Assembly: GCA_964620445.1 (NCBI GenBank)
Contig: CAZUHB010000004.1
Span: 62,001-126,000 of the forward strand
DNA length: 64,000 nucleotides
Origin: CAZUHB01 sp964620445
GTDB lineage: Bacteria > Planctomycetota > B15-G4 > CAYZWU01
Reading direction: 5' to 3'
Position numbers and translations under genes: made by a program. Below the pieces are notes generated by a model. That model was not told the origin of the DNA. It saw only the letters and a list, made by a program, of their open reading frames with translations, and ran no database searches. Positions 50,336-58,987 of this stretch are shown in pieces; the first letter of the stretch is position 1; each line of letters starts with the position of its first letter.

Positions 50336-52269
50336 AAGTCAGAATAGTCAAGAGCATACTCTGGTTCATCGTGGGCGCGGCAGCGGTGGTCGCCATCGCG
50401 CGCTTCTATCGCGGGCTCGGCGCTTCCACGGCCATGACCGACACCACCCCCTGGGGACTCTGGATCGGATTCGACGTCCTCTGCGGCGTGGCTCTCGCCG
50501 CAGGCGGCTTCGTCATCGCCGCCGCGGTCTACGTCTTCCGCCGGGAGAAATACCATGCCATCGTGCGTCCCGCCGTGCTCACGGCGTTCCTGGGATACGT
50601 GGCCGTGGTGGGCGGACTGCTCTTCGATCTCGGCCTGCCGTGGAACATCTGGCACGCCATGATCTACTGGCAGCCGCACTCGGCCCTCTTCGAGGTCGCC
50701 TGGTGCGTCATGCTCTATCTCACCGTGCTCGCCCTCGAATTCAGCCCGGTCGTGCTCGAAAAGTCTCCCTTTCACAAGCTCTACAAATTCATGAAGGCGG
50801 TCACGATTCCCCTGGTGATCCTCGGCATCATGCTGAGTACCCTGCACCAGTCGAGCCTGGGCACGCTCTTCCTCATCATGCCCTTCAGGCTGCACCCGCT
50901 CTGGTACTCGCCGTTTCTTCCCGTGCTCTTCTTCGTCTCCGCGATCTCGCTCGGTCTGGCCATGGTCTGCGTCGAGTCGCTGCTGTCGAGCTGGCTCTAC
51001 GACCGCGAGACGGAGCGCCCCCTTCTGGCCGGTCTGGCCAGGGTCGCGGTCTGGGTGCTCGGACTCTATCTCGTCCTGCGCCTGGGAGACCTCGCCTTCC
51101 GCGGGCAGCTCGGTCTTGCGTTCGACGGCAGCTGGGAGAGCATTCTGTTCCTCGGCGAGATAGCGCTCTGCGCGGTGATTCCCATGATCCTCTTTGCCCT
51201 GCCCCGTTCGCGGAACACTCTTGCCGGCGTCGGATTCGGCGCGGTGTGCGTCGTTCTCGGCATCGTGCTCAACCGCCTCAACGTGGGCGGCATTGCCAGC
51301 GTGACCGCCACGGGCAGCACTTACCTGCCCTCGCTCATGGAGTTCACGATCTCGGCCGGCGTGGTGAGCGCCGCAGCCCTGGCCTTTCTCTTTTTCGTGG
51401 AGAATTTCAACGTCTACGGGACCGCGTTGCGCAAGGTAGACGCTGCCGACGATCTGCCCGACGAGGATCCGCTGACCCAGACGAGACTCGGCTCCCCGTG
51501 GGCGCCGGCGTGGCGGCAGTACTCGCTCGCCTTCATGGTGGCGGTCTGCCTGACCTTCGCGCTCCTTCCCAACGACGTTCTCGAGGGCGCCCAGCCCCTT
51601 CGCGTGTCCGTCGAAGGCCCACGATTGACCTATGCTCTGAAGACACCGGCCGAGGACAGGACCGCCCCGTCGTCGTTCGCCCTTTACGACCGGGCGCGCC
51701 AGGCTGTTCCCGGCGGGAGTGCGGTGGTCGATGTTCTGCTTCTCGATGCGGACCGCGACGGCCGGATGGTGTTCTTTCCACACGAGGCGCACAAGGCCGA
51801 TCACGGTGGCGATGAGTCGTGCGCGCTCTGCCACCACATGAACAAACCCCTCGACCGGGCCACGTCGTGCTTCTTGTGCCACAGCGACATGTTCAGCATG
51901 ACCGATACCTTCGATCACGATCTTCACGTGGACAAGATGGGCGGAAACGACGCCTGTATCGAGTGCCACACCGATCCGGGAGCGGCCAAGAGCCGCGAGT
52001 CGGCCGTGGCCTGCCTCGAATGCCACAAGGCGATGGCCGTCGAAGGGTCCTTCATCAAGGCGGCGGACTCACCGGTGCTCGATTTTGCCCCGGGGTACAT
52101 GGACGCCCTGCACGGTCTGTGCATCGACTGCCACGAGGATCGCGTCCAGAAAGAGAATCGTAATCCCGCGTTGGCCCGCTGCGAGACGTGCCACCGGGAA
52201 ATGGATCCGAAAGAGTTCGAGAACCTGGCGCCCCAACTGGACGATGGTGCCGCGCCGGACAACGAATAG
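50332..52269 (+). CDS. NrfD/HybB-type quinone-interacting membrane protein fused to six-heme cytochrome c
   Basis: The 645-residue protein has about ten membrane helices (residues 10-430), like NrfD, HmcC or DsrP. After helix ten the chain continues for about 130 residues with six CxxCH heme motifs (C-A-L-C-H, C-F-L-C-H, C-I-E-C-H, C-L-E-C-H, C-I-D-C-H, C-E-T-C-H). In DsrMKJOP the membrane DsrP and the small cytochrome DsrJ are separate proteins, so this is a fusion of the two roles. Hemes need a periplasmic C-terminus. It would pass electrons between a periplasmic donor, the quinone pool and the Fe-S subunits. The fusion is continuous, with no stop or frameshift between parts. Confidence 0.9.
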   Translation: MKVRIVKSILWFIVGAAAVVAIARFYRGLGASTAMTDTTPWGLWIGFDVLCGVALAAGGFVIAAAVYVFRREKYHAIVRPAVLTAFLGYVAVVGGLLFDLGLPWNIWHAMIYWQPHSALFEVAWCVMLYLTVLALEFSPVVLEKSPFHKLYKFMKAVTIPLVILGIMLSTLHQSSLGTLFLIMPFRLHPLWYSPFLPVLFFVSAISLGLAMVCVESLLSSWLYDRETERPLLAGLARVAVWVLGLYLVLRLGDLAFRGQLGLAFDGSWESILFLGEIALCAVIPMILFALPRSRNTLAGVGFGAVCVVLGIVLNRLNVGGIASVTATGSTYLPSLMEFTISAGVVSAAALAFLFFVENFNVYGTALRKVDAADDLPDEDPLTQTRLGSPWAPAWRQYSLAFMVAVCLTFALLPNDVLEGAQPLRVSVEGPRLTYALKTPAEDRTAPSSFALYDRARQAVPGGSAVVDVLLLDADRDGRMVFFPHEAHKADHGGDESCALCHHMNKPLDRATSCFLCHSDMFSMTDTFDHDLHVDKMGGNDACIECHTDPGAAKSRESAVACLECHKAMAVEGSFIKAADSPVLDFAPGYMDALHGLCIDCHEDRVQKENRNPALARCETCHREMDPKEFENLAPQLDDGAAPDNE

Positions 52270-52278
52270 GGGGACACG

Positions 52279-52671
52279 ATGGATAGTGATCCCAAAAAGG
52301 TCGTGATCGTCGACGATGAGGAGGATGTGGTTCTCTACCTCTCCATGATCCTCATCGATCACGGTTACGAGGTTCAAAGCGCCAGCGGCGGCCGGGAAGG
52401 CCTCGAGCTGATCAAGGCGGAACGGCCCGACCTGGTCTGCCTCGACATCCTCATGCCCGTGGAAACGGGTCTGTCCCTTTTCAGAAAGATCCGGAGCGAT
52501 CCCAATCTCGACGGCCTGCCCGTGATCATCATCAGCGGCATGGACCTGAGCGAGAAGATGGCGGACGAGGAGGACGGTACGGGTCCGATGATCAAGCAAC
52601 CGGAGGGCTACCTGGAAAAACCTGTCAAGCCGGACCAGCTTCTGGATACGGTGAAGGCCGTGATCGGATGA
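52279..52671 (+). CDS. Stand-alone receiver-domain protein
   Basis: The 130-residue CheY-like protein has V-V-I-V-D-D-E-E-D, phosphorylation site C-L-D-I-L-M-P, and a Y-L-E-K-P-V-K-P lysine, all present. A short insert (residues 92-105, D-L-S-E-K-M-A-D-E-E-D) is shared with the later receiver. No output domain. GGGGGA precedes the ATG. It directly follows the NrfD/cytochrome gene and precedes a kinase, so it links the complex to signalling. Confidence 0.9.
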   Translation: MDSDPKKVVIVDDEEDVVLYLSMILIDHGYEVQSASGGREGLELIKAERPDLVCLDILMPVETGLSLFRKIRSDPNLDGLPVIIISGMDLSEKMADEEDGTGPMIKQPEGYLEKPVKPDQLLDTVKAVIG

Positions 52672-52675
52672 GCCC

Positions 52676-54487
52676 ATGACCGAAGCGCGCGAAACGAAGA
52701 GTTGGCACAAAGCCGTCCATGACGAGCTTTACGAGCGCGTGCCGTGCAACATCGCCGTGATCGACCGGTCGATGCGCATCGTCGATCACAACCGGAACTT
52801 TTCCGACATCTTCGGCGAAGGGATCGGCAAGCCCTGCTACCGCGTCTACAAGAGACGGTCCGCCCCCTGTCCCGACTGCATGACGCTCAAGACTTTCGAG
52901 GACGGAGAGGTGCGCGTCAACGATGCAGAGGGCGTGGACAAGGACGGCCGGCCCGCGCACTACGTGGTGCACATCGTTCCCGTCAAGCTGCCGAACGGCG
53001 AGATCCCTTACGTGATCGAGATGAGCACCGACGTGACCGACACGCGGCGGCTCCAGCGCGAGTACCATATCCTCTTCGAACGCGTGCCCTGCTACGTGGC
53101 CGTGCTCAACCGGGATCTGCGCATCGTGCGCGCCAACGAAAGACTGCGCGAGACATTCGGCAAGACCACGGGCGAGCACTGCTTCGAGGTGATGAAGAAG
53201 CGCGCAGAGAAGTGCGAAAACTGCCCGGCGCTCCAGACCTTCGACGATGGGCAGGTTCACTCGTCGGAACATGTGGGGATCTCCAAGTCGGGCAAGCACA
53301 CCCACTACATCGTCACCACGAGCCCCCTCCAGAAGAAGGGCAGCGAGGTGAGCCACGTCATCGAGGTGGCCCTCGATATCTCCGAAACGCGGCGCCTCGA
53401 GAGCGAGCTGGAGAAGCAGAACGCCTTCCGCGAGGTGCTGATCCGGAACTCGGTCGACGCGATCATCGGCGTCGACACGGAGAGCAAGGTCTTCCTCTTC
53501 AATCCCGCGGCCGAGAAGATGACCGGTTACAGCGCGGGGCAGATGGAGCGCCGGCCGCTTCCCGAGGGGCTCTTCGCGCGGGAGTTCGAAGAGATCATTC
53601 AAGGCGGGCGCGACCGCTACCTCCTGCGCGACGCGTCTCTGACCGCGCGGGGCGGCGAAAAGCTCCCCGTCCGGTTCACCGGGGTGGCCTTGCGCCAGAA
53701 CGGCGACAGGATCGGCGCGGCGGCGTTCGTGCAGGACCTGCGCAAGATCCGCCGGCTCGAAAGGGAAAAGATCGACGCCGAACGGCTCGCCGCCGTGGGG
53801 CAGACCGTGGCCGGACTCGCCCACGGCATCAAGAACATTCTCACCGGGCTCGAGGGCGGTATGTACGTTTTCCGCGGCGGTCTCGAAAAGAACGACCAGA
53901 CACGCATCGACCGCGGCTGGGAAATGCTCGAGCGGAACATCGACAGGATTACCATTCTCGCGCGGAGTCTCCTGAGTTTTTCCAAGGGTGATCCGCCGGC
54001 GGCCAGAATGGTCGACCCGGTAAAGCTCGCCCTCGAGGTGGTCGACCTCTATGCCGACGCGGCGCATCGTGCGAATGTGGAGCTCGAACTCGACGCGCCC
54101 GACCCGGTGCAGAAGGTGTCCCTCGATAGGGAGGGCATGCACTCCTGTCTCGCCAACCTCGTGTCCAACGCGATCGACGCCTGCCAGATGAGCGACAATC
54201 CGAACTGCAAAGTCCTGGTGCGGTGCGGCGACGAGGGGGACACCTTTTTTTTCGAGGTGTCTGACGAGGGGTGCGGTATGGACTACGAGATCAAGAAGAA
54301 GGTTTTCACAAATTTTTTCACGACCAAGGGAGCCGTGGGTACCGGTATCGGCCTTCTCCTCACGCGCAAGATCGTGCAGGAGCATGGCGGGTCGATCACC
54401 TTCGAATCCGCCCCAGGGAAGGGAACCCTCTTCAGGCTTCTCTTCAGGCGCGACAGGCTTCCCGGTCCGAGTGACGAGCGATCCTGA
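52676..54487 (+). CDS. Soluble PAS-PAS-PAS histidine kinase
   Basis: The 603-residue protein has three PAS domains (about residues 15-120, 130-245, 255-370), a HisKA-type H-box (L-A-H-G-I-K-N; His near 383) and a HATPase domain with N-box N-L-V-S-N-A-I-D-A, F-E-V-S-D-E-G-C-G-M-D and a G-T-G-I-G-L-L loop. No membrane helix. The first two PAS domains each carry C-x10-C-x2-C (C-Y-R-V-Y-K-R-R-S-A-P-C-P-D-C; C-F-E-V-M-K-K-R-A-E-K-C-E-N-C), likely metal or thiol sensors. It probably phosphorylates the adjacent receivers. Confidence 0.92.
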   Translation: MTEARETKSWHKAVHDELYERVPCNIAVIDRSMRIVDHNRNFSDIFGEGIGKPCYRVYKRRSAPCPDCMTLKTFEDGEVRVNDAEGVDKDGRPAHYVVHIVPVKLPNGEIPYVIEMSTDVTDTRRLQREYHILFERVPCYVAVLNRDLRIVRANERLRETFGKTTGEHCFEVMKKRAEKCENCPALQTFDDGQVHSSEHVGISKSGKHTHYIVTTSPLQKKGSEVSHVIEVALDISETRRLESELEKQNAFREVLIRNSVDAIIGVDTESKVFLFNPAAEKMTGYSAGQMERRPLPEGLFAREFEEIIQGGRDRYLLRDASLTARGGEKLPVRFTGVALRQNGDRIGAAAFVQDLRKIRRLEREKIDAERLAAVGQTVAGLAHGIKNILTGLEGGMYVFRGGLEKNDQTRIDRGWEMLERNIDRITILARSLLSFSKGDPPAARMVDPVKLALEVVDLYADAAHRANVELELDAPDPVQKVSLDREGMHSCLANLVSNAIDACQMSDNPNCKVLVRCGDEGDTFFFEVSDEGCGMDYEIKKKVFTNFFTTKGAVGTGIGLLLTRKIVQEHGGSITFESAPGKGTLFRLLFRRDRLPGPSDERS

Positions 54488-54499
54488 AAGGAGAACCCA

Positions 54500-55036
54500 A
54501 TGGCCAGGCCGGAAGAGAAAACGATCCTGGTGGTCGACGATGAGCCCGATGTCCTCATATTCCTCCAGTCGGCTCTGGAAGACGCGGGATTCAATGTGCT
54601 GACCGCGTCCGACGGAAACGAGGCGATCGACGTTTTGAAGTCGGTCAGGATCGATTTCATCAGCCTCGACCTCGTGATGCCGAACAAGAGCGGCGCGCGC
54701 TGCCTCTACGAAATCCGCAAGAACAAGGAGTGGTCGCGCATTCCGGTGGTCATCGTCACCGGCCACGCCCGCGACGAGCTGGGACGGAACGACTTCGAGG
54801 AGATCTTCAGCGGAAAAACGATCTCCGGCCCCCAGGTCTACCTCGAAAAACCGGTGAAGGCCGCCGACTTCGTCAACATGGTGAAGCGGCAGCTCGACAT
54901 CGAGGTCGTCGACGAGCCGGAACAGGCGGCGGGCCGCCCCGAGGATCTCAAGAAGGACCTCAAGGAGATGCTCGACGGCGCCGACGACGGGATGCTCAAG
55001 ATGATCAAGGAGATGCTCGAGAAAAAGGACGGTTGA
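54500..55036 (+). CDS. Receiver-domain protein with helical tail
   Basis: The 178-residue protein has a CheY-like domain (L-V-V-D-D-E-P-D, S-L-D-L-V-M-P, Y-L-E-K-P-V-K) and a 45-residue charged helical tail (K-K-D-L-K-E-M-L-D-G-A-D-D-G-M-L-K-M-I-K). The insert before the last Lys motif resembles the first receiver of this operon. The tail is no known output domain and could bind a partner. AAAGGAG precedes the ATG. Confidence 0.9.
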   Translation: MARPEEKTILVVDDEPDVLIFLQSALEDAGFNVLTASDGNEAIDVLKSVRIDFISLDLVMPNKSGARCLYEIRKNKEWSRIPVVIVTGHARDELGRNDFEEIFSGKTISGPQVYLEKPVKAADFVNMVKRQLDIEVVDEPEQAAGRPEDLKKDLKEMLDGADDGMLKMIKEMLEKKDG

Positions 55037-55059
55037 AACCGGATCGGGGGAGACGAATC

Positions 55060-56166
55060 ATGGACCAGAACTCGCTTGATCTCTTCAACACGCTCTTCGA
55101 GGACGTCCCCTGCTACTGCTCGGTGCTCGGACCCGACCTGAACATCGTTGCCGTGAATCGTGCCTGCCGCGAGACCTTCACCACTCCCTTTTCGCGGCGC
55201 TGCTTTCAGGTGTTCAAGGGACGCAAGGAGATCTGTCCCGCCTGCCCGGCGCTGTTGACGCTGAAAGAGGCGCGGATGCACGAGTCGCGCGAGGTGCTCA
55301 CCGACCGGTCGGGACGGGACGTGAACGTCGTCTGCCGCACCGTACCCTTCGATCTGCGTGATGGTGTGGCGCAGGGCGTTCTCCACATGTCGGTTCAGGG
55401 GGGGGAGGCCGAGAAGCTCCAGCAGGACATGACCTCCTTCGACAGCCAGGTGGGTGCCGTGTCCCATGGGATCAAGGGGCTCCTGACAGCGATGGCGGGC
55501 GGTTTCTACCTCTGGGATTCGGGGATGAACGACCTGCGCGGCGATCGCCTGAAGATGGGAGTGGAGATCGTGCGCCGCAATTTTCTCCGTCTCCAGCACC
55601 TGGCCCGCGATGTGTTCTACTACGTGCGCAACCGCCGTCTGCACACGGAGCGCCTCGACGGGGTCGAGATCCTCGAGAAGGTCGTGGCCGACCTGCACGA
55701 TGACGCGCGCTCCGCGGGCGCACGAATACGCGTTGCGGCAGGGCTGCCGGCGGAGGCTCCCCTGAACGCGGACCGGAGGGCGCTCACGTCAGCGCTGGTA
55801 AACCTCGCCGTGAGCGCGCTCGACGACTGCCGCACGGACAAGCGCGCAGTCGATCACGAGGTAGTTTTGACGCTCAGCGTCGACCCGGGGTCGCAAGGCG
55901 TCGACCCGGGGTCGCAAGGCGTCGACCCGGGGTCGGGGAGCGAAACAAACGGCAGCCTGCTCTTCGAGGTCTCCGATAACGGAGTCGGTATGGATCGGGA
56001 AACGTTGGACAAGGTTTTCAGCCTCTTCTTCAATCCCAAGGGGATCGAGGCCGCCGGCCTGGGGCTCTACATCACGAACAAGCTCGCCCGCGCACACAAG
56101 GGAGAGGTCGCCATCGAGTCTGAGCCGGGGAAGGGGACTCGCTACACGTTGCGTATACCCGCCTGA
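55060..56166 (+). CDS. PAS histidine kinase-like protein with altered N-box
   Basis: The 368-residue protein has a PAS domain with C-F-Q-V-F-K-G-R-K-E-I-C-P-A-C (residues 45-60), an H-box S-H-G-I-K-G (His about 135) and an ATPase domain. Where the first kinase has N-L-V-S-N-A-I-D-A, this one has N-L-A-V-S-A-L-D-D: the Asn needed for Mg-ATP is replaced by Ser. The E-V-S-D-N-G-V-G-M-D motif is intact. It may be a weak kinase or pseudokinase. A repeat of 21 bases makes three copies of V-D-P-G-S-Q-G near residue 275, between N-box and ATP lid. ATG 55060 has GGGGAGA before it; an open upstream frame overlaps the receiver gene. Confidence 0.85.
   Translation: MDQNSLDLFNTLFEDVPCYCSVLGPDLNIVAVNRACRETFTTPFSRRCFQVFKGRKEICPACPALLTLKEARMHESREVLTDRSGRDVNVVCRTVPFDLRDGVAQGVLHMSVQGGEAEKLQQDMTSFDSQVGAVSHGIKGLLTAMAGGFYLWDSGMNDLRGDRLKMGVEIVRRNFLRLQHLARDVFYYVRNRRLHTERLDGVEILEKVVADLHDDARSAGARIRVAAGLPAEAPLNADRRALTSALVNLAVSALDDCRTDKRAVDHEVVLTLSVDPGSQGVDPGSQGVDPGSGSETNGSLLFEVSDNGVGMDRETLDKVFSLFFNPKGIEAAGLGLYITNKLARAHKGEVAIESEPGKGTRYTLRIPA
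55877..55939 (+). repeat. Three tandem 21-base units inside the second kinase gene
   Basis: GCGTCGACCCGGGGTCGCAAG, 21 bases, is repeated at 55877-55897 and 55898-55918 with a third, diverging copy to 55939. In frame, it codes V-D-P-G-S-Q-G three times, a flexible linker. Recent slippage is likely, as the copies are identical. Confidence 0.8.
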
Positions 56167-56256
56167 CCGCGATCCCAGCCCAGGAGACGGTCCGACCGAG
56201 GTTTCCCATGGCCTCCGGTAAAGGGGGGTGCCCTTCGTTCAGGAAAAGAGGATTTT

Positions 56257-56287
56257 TTGAACGAGAGAGATCGGATATGGTTATAAT
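56257..56287 (+). promoter_or_regulatory. Candidate sigma-70 type promoter
   Basis: TTGAAC (56257-56262) and perfect TATAAT (56282-56287) lie 19 bases apart, slightly long, and 143 bases before the ATG of the BNR propeller gene. The rest of the 263-base gap after the kinase gene shows no other element. Confidence 0.4.
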
Positions 56288-56429
56288 CCCGATTAATAAA
56301 GTTTGAGAATCTTCCTGCATCGACGGACAACGCTGCTCGCATTCCATGGCGCTCGGCTCAAAGGTACCGTTGGCCCTGATATAGGCCGCCCATATGCAGG
56401 ATGGCCTGATATCAAGAGAGTTGGGTGGA

Positions 56430-58826
56430 ATGAAAGCTGCGACATCCGCGGTACTCCTCGTATCGCTTATCTTCTGGGCAGGGGACGAAACGCTGGCCCA
56501 TCAACCCCACGATTACATTGAAACCGTGGCCGTCAGTCCGGACTTCGATTCGGACAGGACCCTCTTCTGCAGCCTGTCTCATATCCACAGTTTCGTTCTC
56601 AAGTCCGTGGACGGAGGTGACACGTGGTGGCCGGCGCAGACCGGTCTGCCTTACGGCATCACGACAGCCTTCGCGATATCGCCGACCTTCGGAGCCGACG
56701 GAATCCTTTTCGCCGCGATCAACCGCACAGACGGTCCCGGCGAGGTCTACCGATCCGATGATGGTGGAGCGACGTGGTCGCGTCGCTGCAACGGGCTGAG
56801 CGGCGACAAGGTCAAGGCGCTCGCTGTTTCTCCCGATTTTGCCGATGACGGGGTTCTTTTCGTTGGTACGGCCTCGGGCGTCTTCCGTACCGTCGACGGC
56901 GGCCAGCATTGGTCCCCTTCGACCTTGCCTCCTTTCCAGCTCTATATCAACGAGATCAGGCTCTCGCCCGCCTATGCGCAGGACGCGACCCTCTTCGCGG
57001 CCACGAGCCATGGTCTCATCAAGTCGGTCGACGGCGGGATGACCTGGTTCAATCCTGATGCCGGCGGCTGGAGCGGATTTCGCGCGACTGACGTGGTTCT
57101 GTCGCCCGATTATTTCAATGACGAGGCGCTCTTCATCTCGGTCTGGGGCCGCGGCGTTCTGAGGTCGACCGACGGCGGCCAGACCTGGACCGAAGTCAAC
57201 CAGGGCTTGTCGGGAACGGGAAAGAAGCCCACCTCGCTGGGGATCTCGCCCGGCTTTCCGACCGATGGTACCGTCTACGTCACCTTTCAGAAGGCGGGAG
57301 TCTTCAAGACGACCAACTTCGGCTACTCCTGGCAAGAGGTGAACGAGGGCATCGACGAACAGGCGCCTCAATCGGACACCCACTACTTCGACCTGGCCAT
57401 ATCACCCGCCTACACCCAGGACGGAACCGTCTTTCTCGCCGCCTGGGAGGGCCTGCACCGGACCCGCGACGGCGCCGGGCGCTGGTGGCATCTCGACGTG
57501 TTCAGCCGGAGAATGATCCGCGCCTTCTGCCTCTCGCCGAATTTCGATGTTGACGGCACCCTCTTTGCCGGTGCCTACGGCGGCGGGGTCTTCAAGAGCA
57601 CCAACAAGGGCGATGACTGGTTTGCGTTCTCCGAGGGACTCACGAACACATTCCTGGCTTCGCTGGCGGTGAGCCCCGGTTATGCCCTGGACAGCACCGT
57701 CTTCGCGGGAATCACGATCCATGCCATGAAAACCGACTCGAACCGCTGGATCAGCGTTCCCGTGAACCCGCCCGACTCTGTCATCGCCCGCACCATGGCC
57801 ATCTCTCCGGATTATCCGGTAGACGGGACCATGTTCGTCGGCAACGACTATTCGGGATCCAATCCCCTCTACCGCTCGAGGAACAAGGCAGCAACCTTCG
57901 AAGCCCTCGATCCCGGCTTCCTGGCGCCGCGCTGTCTGGCGATCTCGCCGAACTACGGCCTGGACCAGACGGTTTTCGTCGGAAACGACCAGGGTGTCTT
58001 CCGATCGCGCGACGGCGGTGACTCGTGGGAACAGATCGGTCTGGAAGACACGCGTGTCTTCTGTCTCGCCCTGTCACCCGACTTCGCCACGAGCGGGACC
58101 GTCTTTGCGGGAACGATGGACCTCGGCGTTCAGCGGTCGACCGACCGAAGCGATGGCTGGGTGGCGGTCAACACCGGACTTCCCGATATCGTCACGATCG
58201 AATCGCTCGCCATTTCTCCCAACTATCCCGAGGGTGGGACGATCTATGCCGGCACACGGGGGCGGGGAATTTTTCGATCCCAGAACAGCGGAGATTTCTG
58301 GCAGCCTTCGGGGCTCGAGAACGAGTTCATAAGAAACCTCGCCTGTTCCCCGGCTTTCGGTGTGGATAGCACGGTCTTCGCCGGCTGCTGGTACGGCGTC
58401 TATCGCTCGCAAGACCGCGGTCTGTCGTGGCAGCGTGTCCTCGATGTCGATCGGATCGATGACTCGAGCGAGTTCGTCGCCAATAGCGGCGAGTGGGAAA
58501 GAATCGCGGAGCCCTCCTGCCACGGTGCGGCGTTCCACTTTTCCCAAGAGGCCGGCGATTGGGCGGGGATAAGCTTCGACGGCCACGGGATCGCCTGGAT
58601 CGGGGCCCGCGGACCCACGGGCGGGAGGGCGACGGTCATCGTCGATTCGGTTTATCAGGGAGTCGTCGATACCTACTCGAGCGAGATTCAGTGGCAAGAG
58701 GTCCTTTTCGAGAAGAGCGGACTCGGCCCCGGAATGCACACCATTGTTCTGGTGAACCAGGGGCGGGGCTCGTCGTCCTCCAGGGATTCTGTCGTGACCG
58801 TCGACGCCTTCGAGATCCGTTACTGA
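56430..58826 (+). CDS. Secreted BNR/Asp-box propeller protein with Golvesin-like C-terminal domain
   Basis: The 798-residue protein has a signal peptide (A-V-L-L-V-S-L-I-F-W-A-G) and at least eleven Asp-box turns (S-V-D-G-G-D-T-W, S-D-D-G-G-A-T-W, S-T-D-G-G-Q-T-W), usually preceded by S-P-x-F/Y-x-x-D-x-T-x-F. It resembles VPS10/Ycf48-type propellers. The last 130 residues form a beta-sandwich (S-G-E-W-E-R-I ... G-M-H-T-I-V-L-V) like Golvesin-type carbohydrate-binding ends. No sialidase active-site Arg triad is evident, so it is a binding protein. ATG at 56430 opens the signal peptide; an ATG at 56394 is possible. Confidence 0.8.
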   Translation: MKAATSAVLLVSLIFWAGDETLAHQPHDYIETVAVSPDFDSDRTLFCSLSHIHSFVLKSVDGGDTWWPAQTGLPYGITTAFAISPTFGADGILFAAINRTDGPGEVYRSDDGGATWSRRCNGLSGDKVKALAVSPDFADDGVLFVGTASGVFRTVDGGQHWSPSTLPPFQLYINEIRLSPAYAQDATLFAATSHGLIKSVDGGMTWFNPDAGGWSGFRATDVVLSPDYFNDEALFISVWGRGVLRSTDGGQTWTEVNQGLSGTGKKPTSLGISPGFPTDGTVYVTFQKAGVFKTTNFGYSWQEVNEGIDEQAPQSDTHYFDLAISPAYTQDGTVFLAAWEGLHRTRDGAGRWWHLDVFSRRMIRAFCLSPNFDVDGTLFAGAYGGGVFKSTNKGDDWFAFSEGLTNTFLASLAVSPGYALDSTVFAGITIHAMKTDSNRWISVPVNPPDSVIARTMAISPDYPVDGTMFVGNDYSGSNPLYRSRNKAATFEALDPGFLAPRCLAISPNYGLDQTVFVGNDQGVFRSRDGGDSWEQIGLEDTRVFCLALSPDFATSGTVFAGTMDLGVQRSTDRSDGWVAVNTGLPDIVTIESLAISPNYPEGGTIYAGTRGRGIFRSQNSGDFWQPSGLENEFIRNLACSPAFGVDSTVFAGCWYGVYRSQDRGLSWQRVLDVDRIDDSSEFVANSGEWERIAEPSCHGAAFHFSQEAGDWAGISFDGHGIAWIGARGPTGGRATVIVDSVYQGVVDTYSSEIQWQEVLFEKSGLGPGMHTIVLVNQGRGSSSSRDSVVTVDAFEIRY

Positions 58827-58847
58827 TCCCCCCTCGTCCAGGATCAG
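58823..58847. terminator. Stem-loop over the stop codon of the BNR gene
   Basis: CTGATCC (58823-58829) and GGATCAG (58841-58847) pair over seven bases with an 11-base loop. It includes the TGA at the gene end. No T-run follows, so termination is uncertain. Confidence 0.3.
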
Positions 58848-58987
58848 ATCGCGAACTTCAAGAAAAACTTCGAAAGAGCGGCCGGTGCCTCCTCGTTTTA
58901 GCGCTTTATAAGGTAAGCGCCGATACAGATCTCGGGACGCTTCGAGTGGCGAGGCTTTTCGCGAATCCACCCGGGAGGAGGTGGGCC

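Noticed and set aside
55877..55939. 21-base repeats as a CRISPR or regulatory iteron array
   Set aside because: No spacers; the repeat is in-frame coding sequence giving a V-D-P-G-S-Q-G linker.
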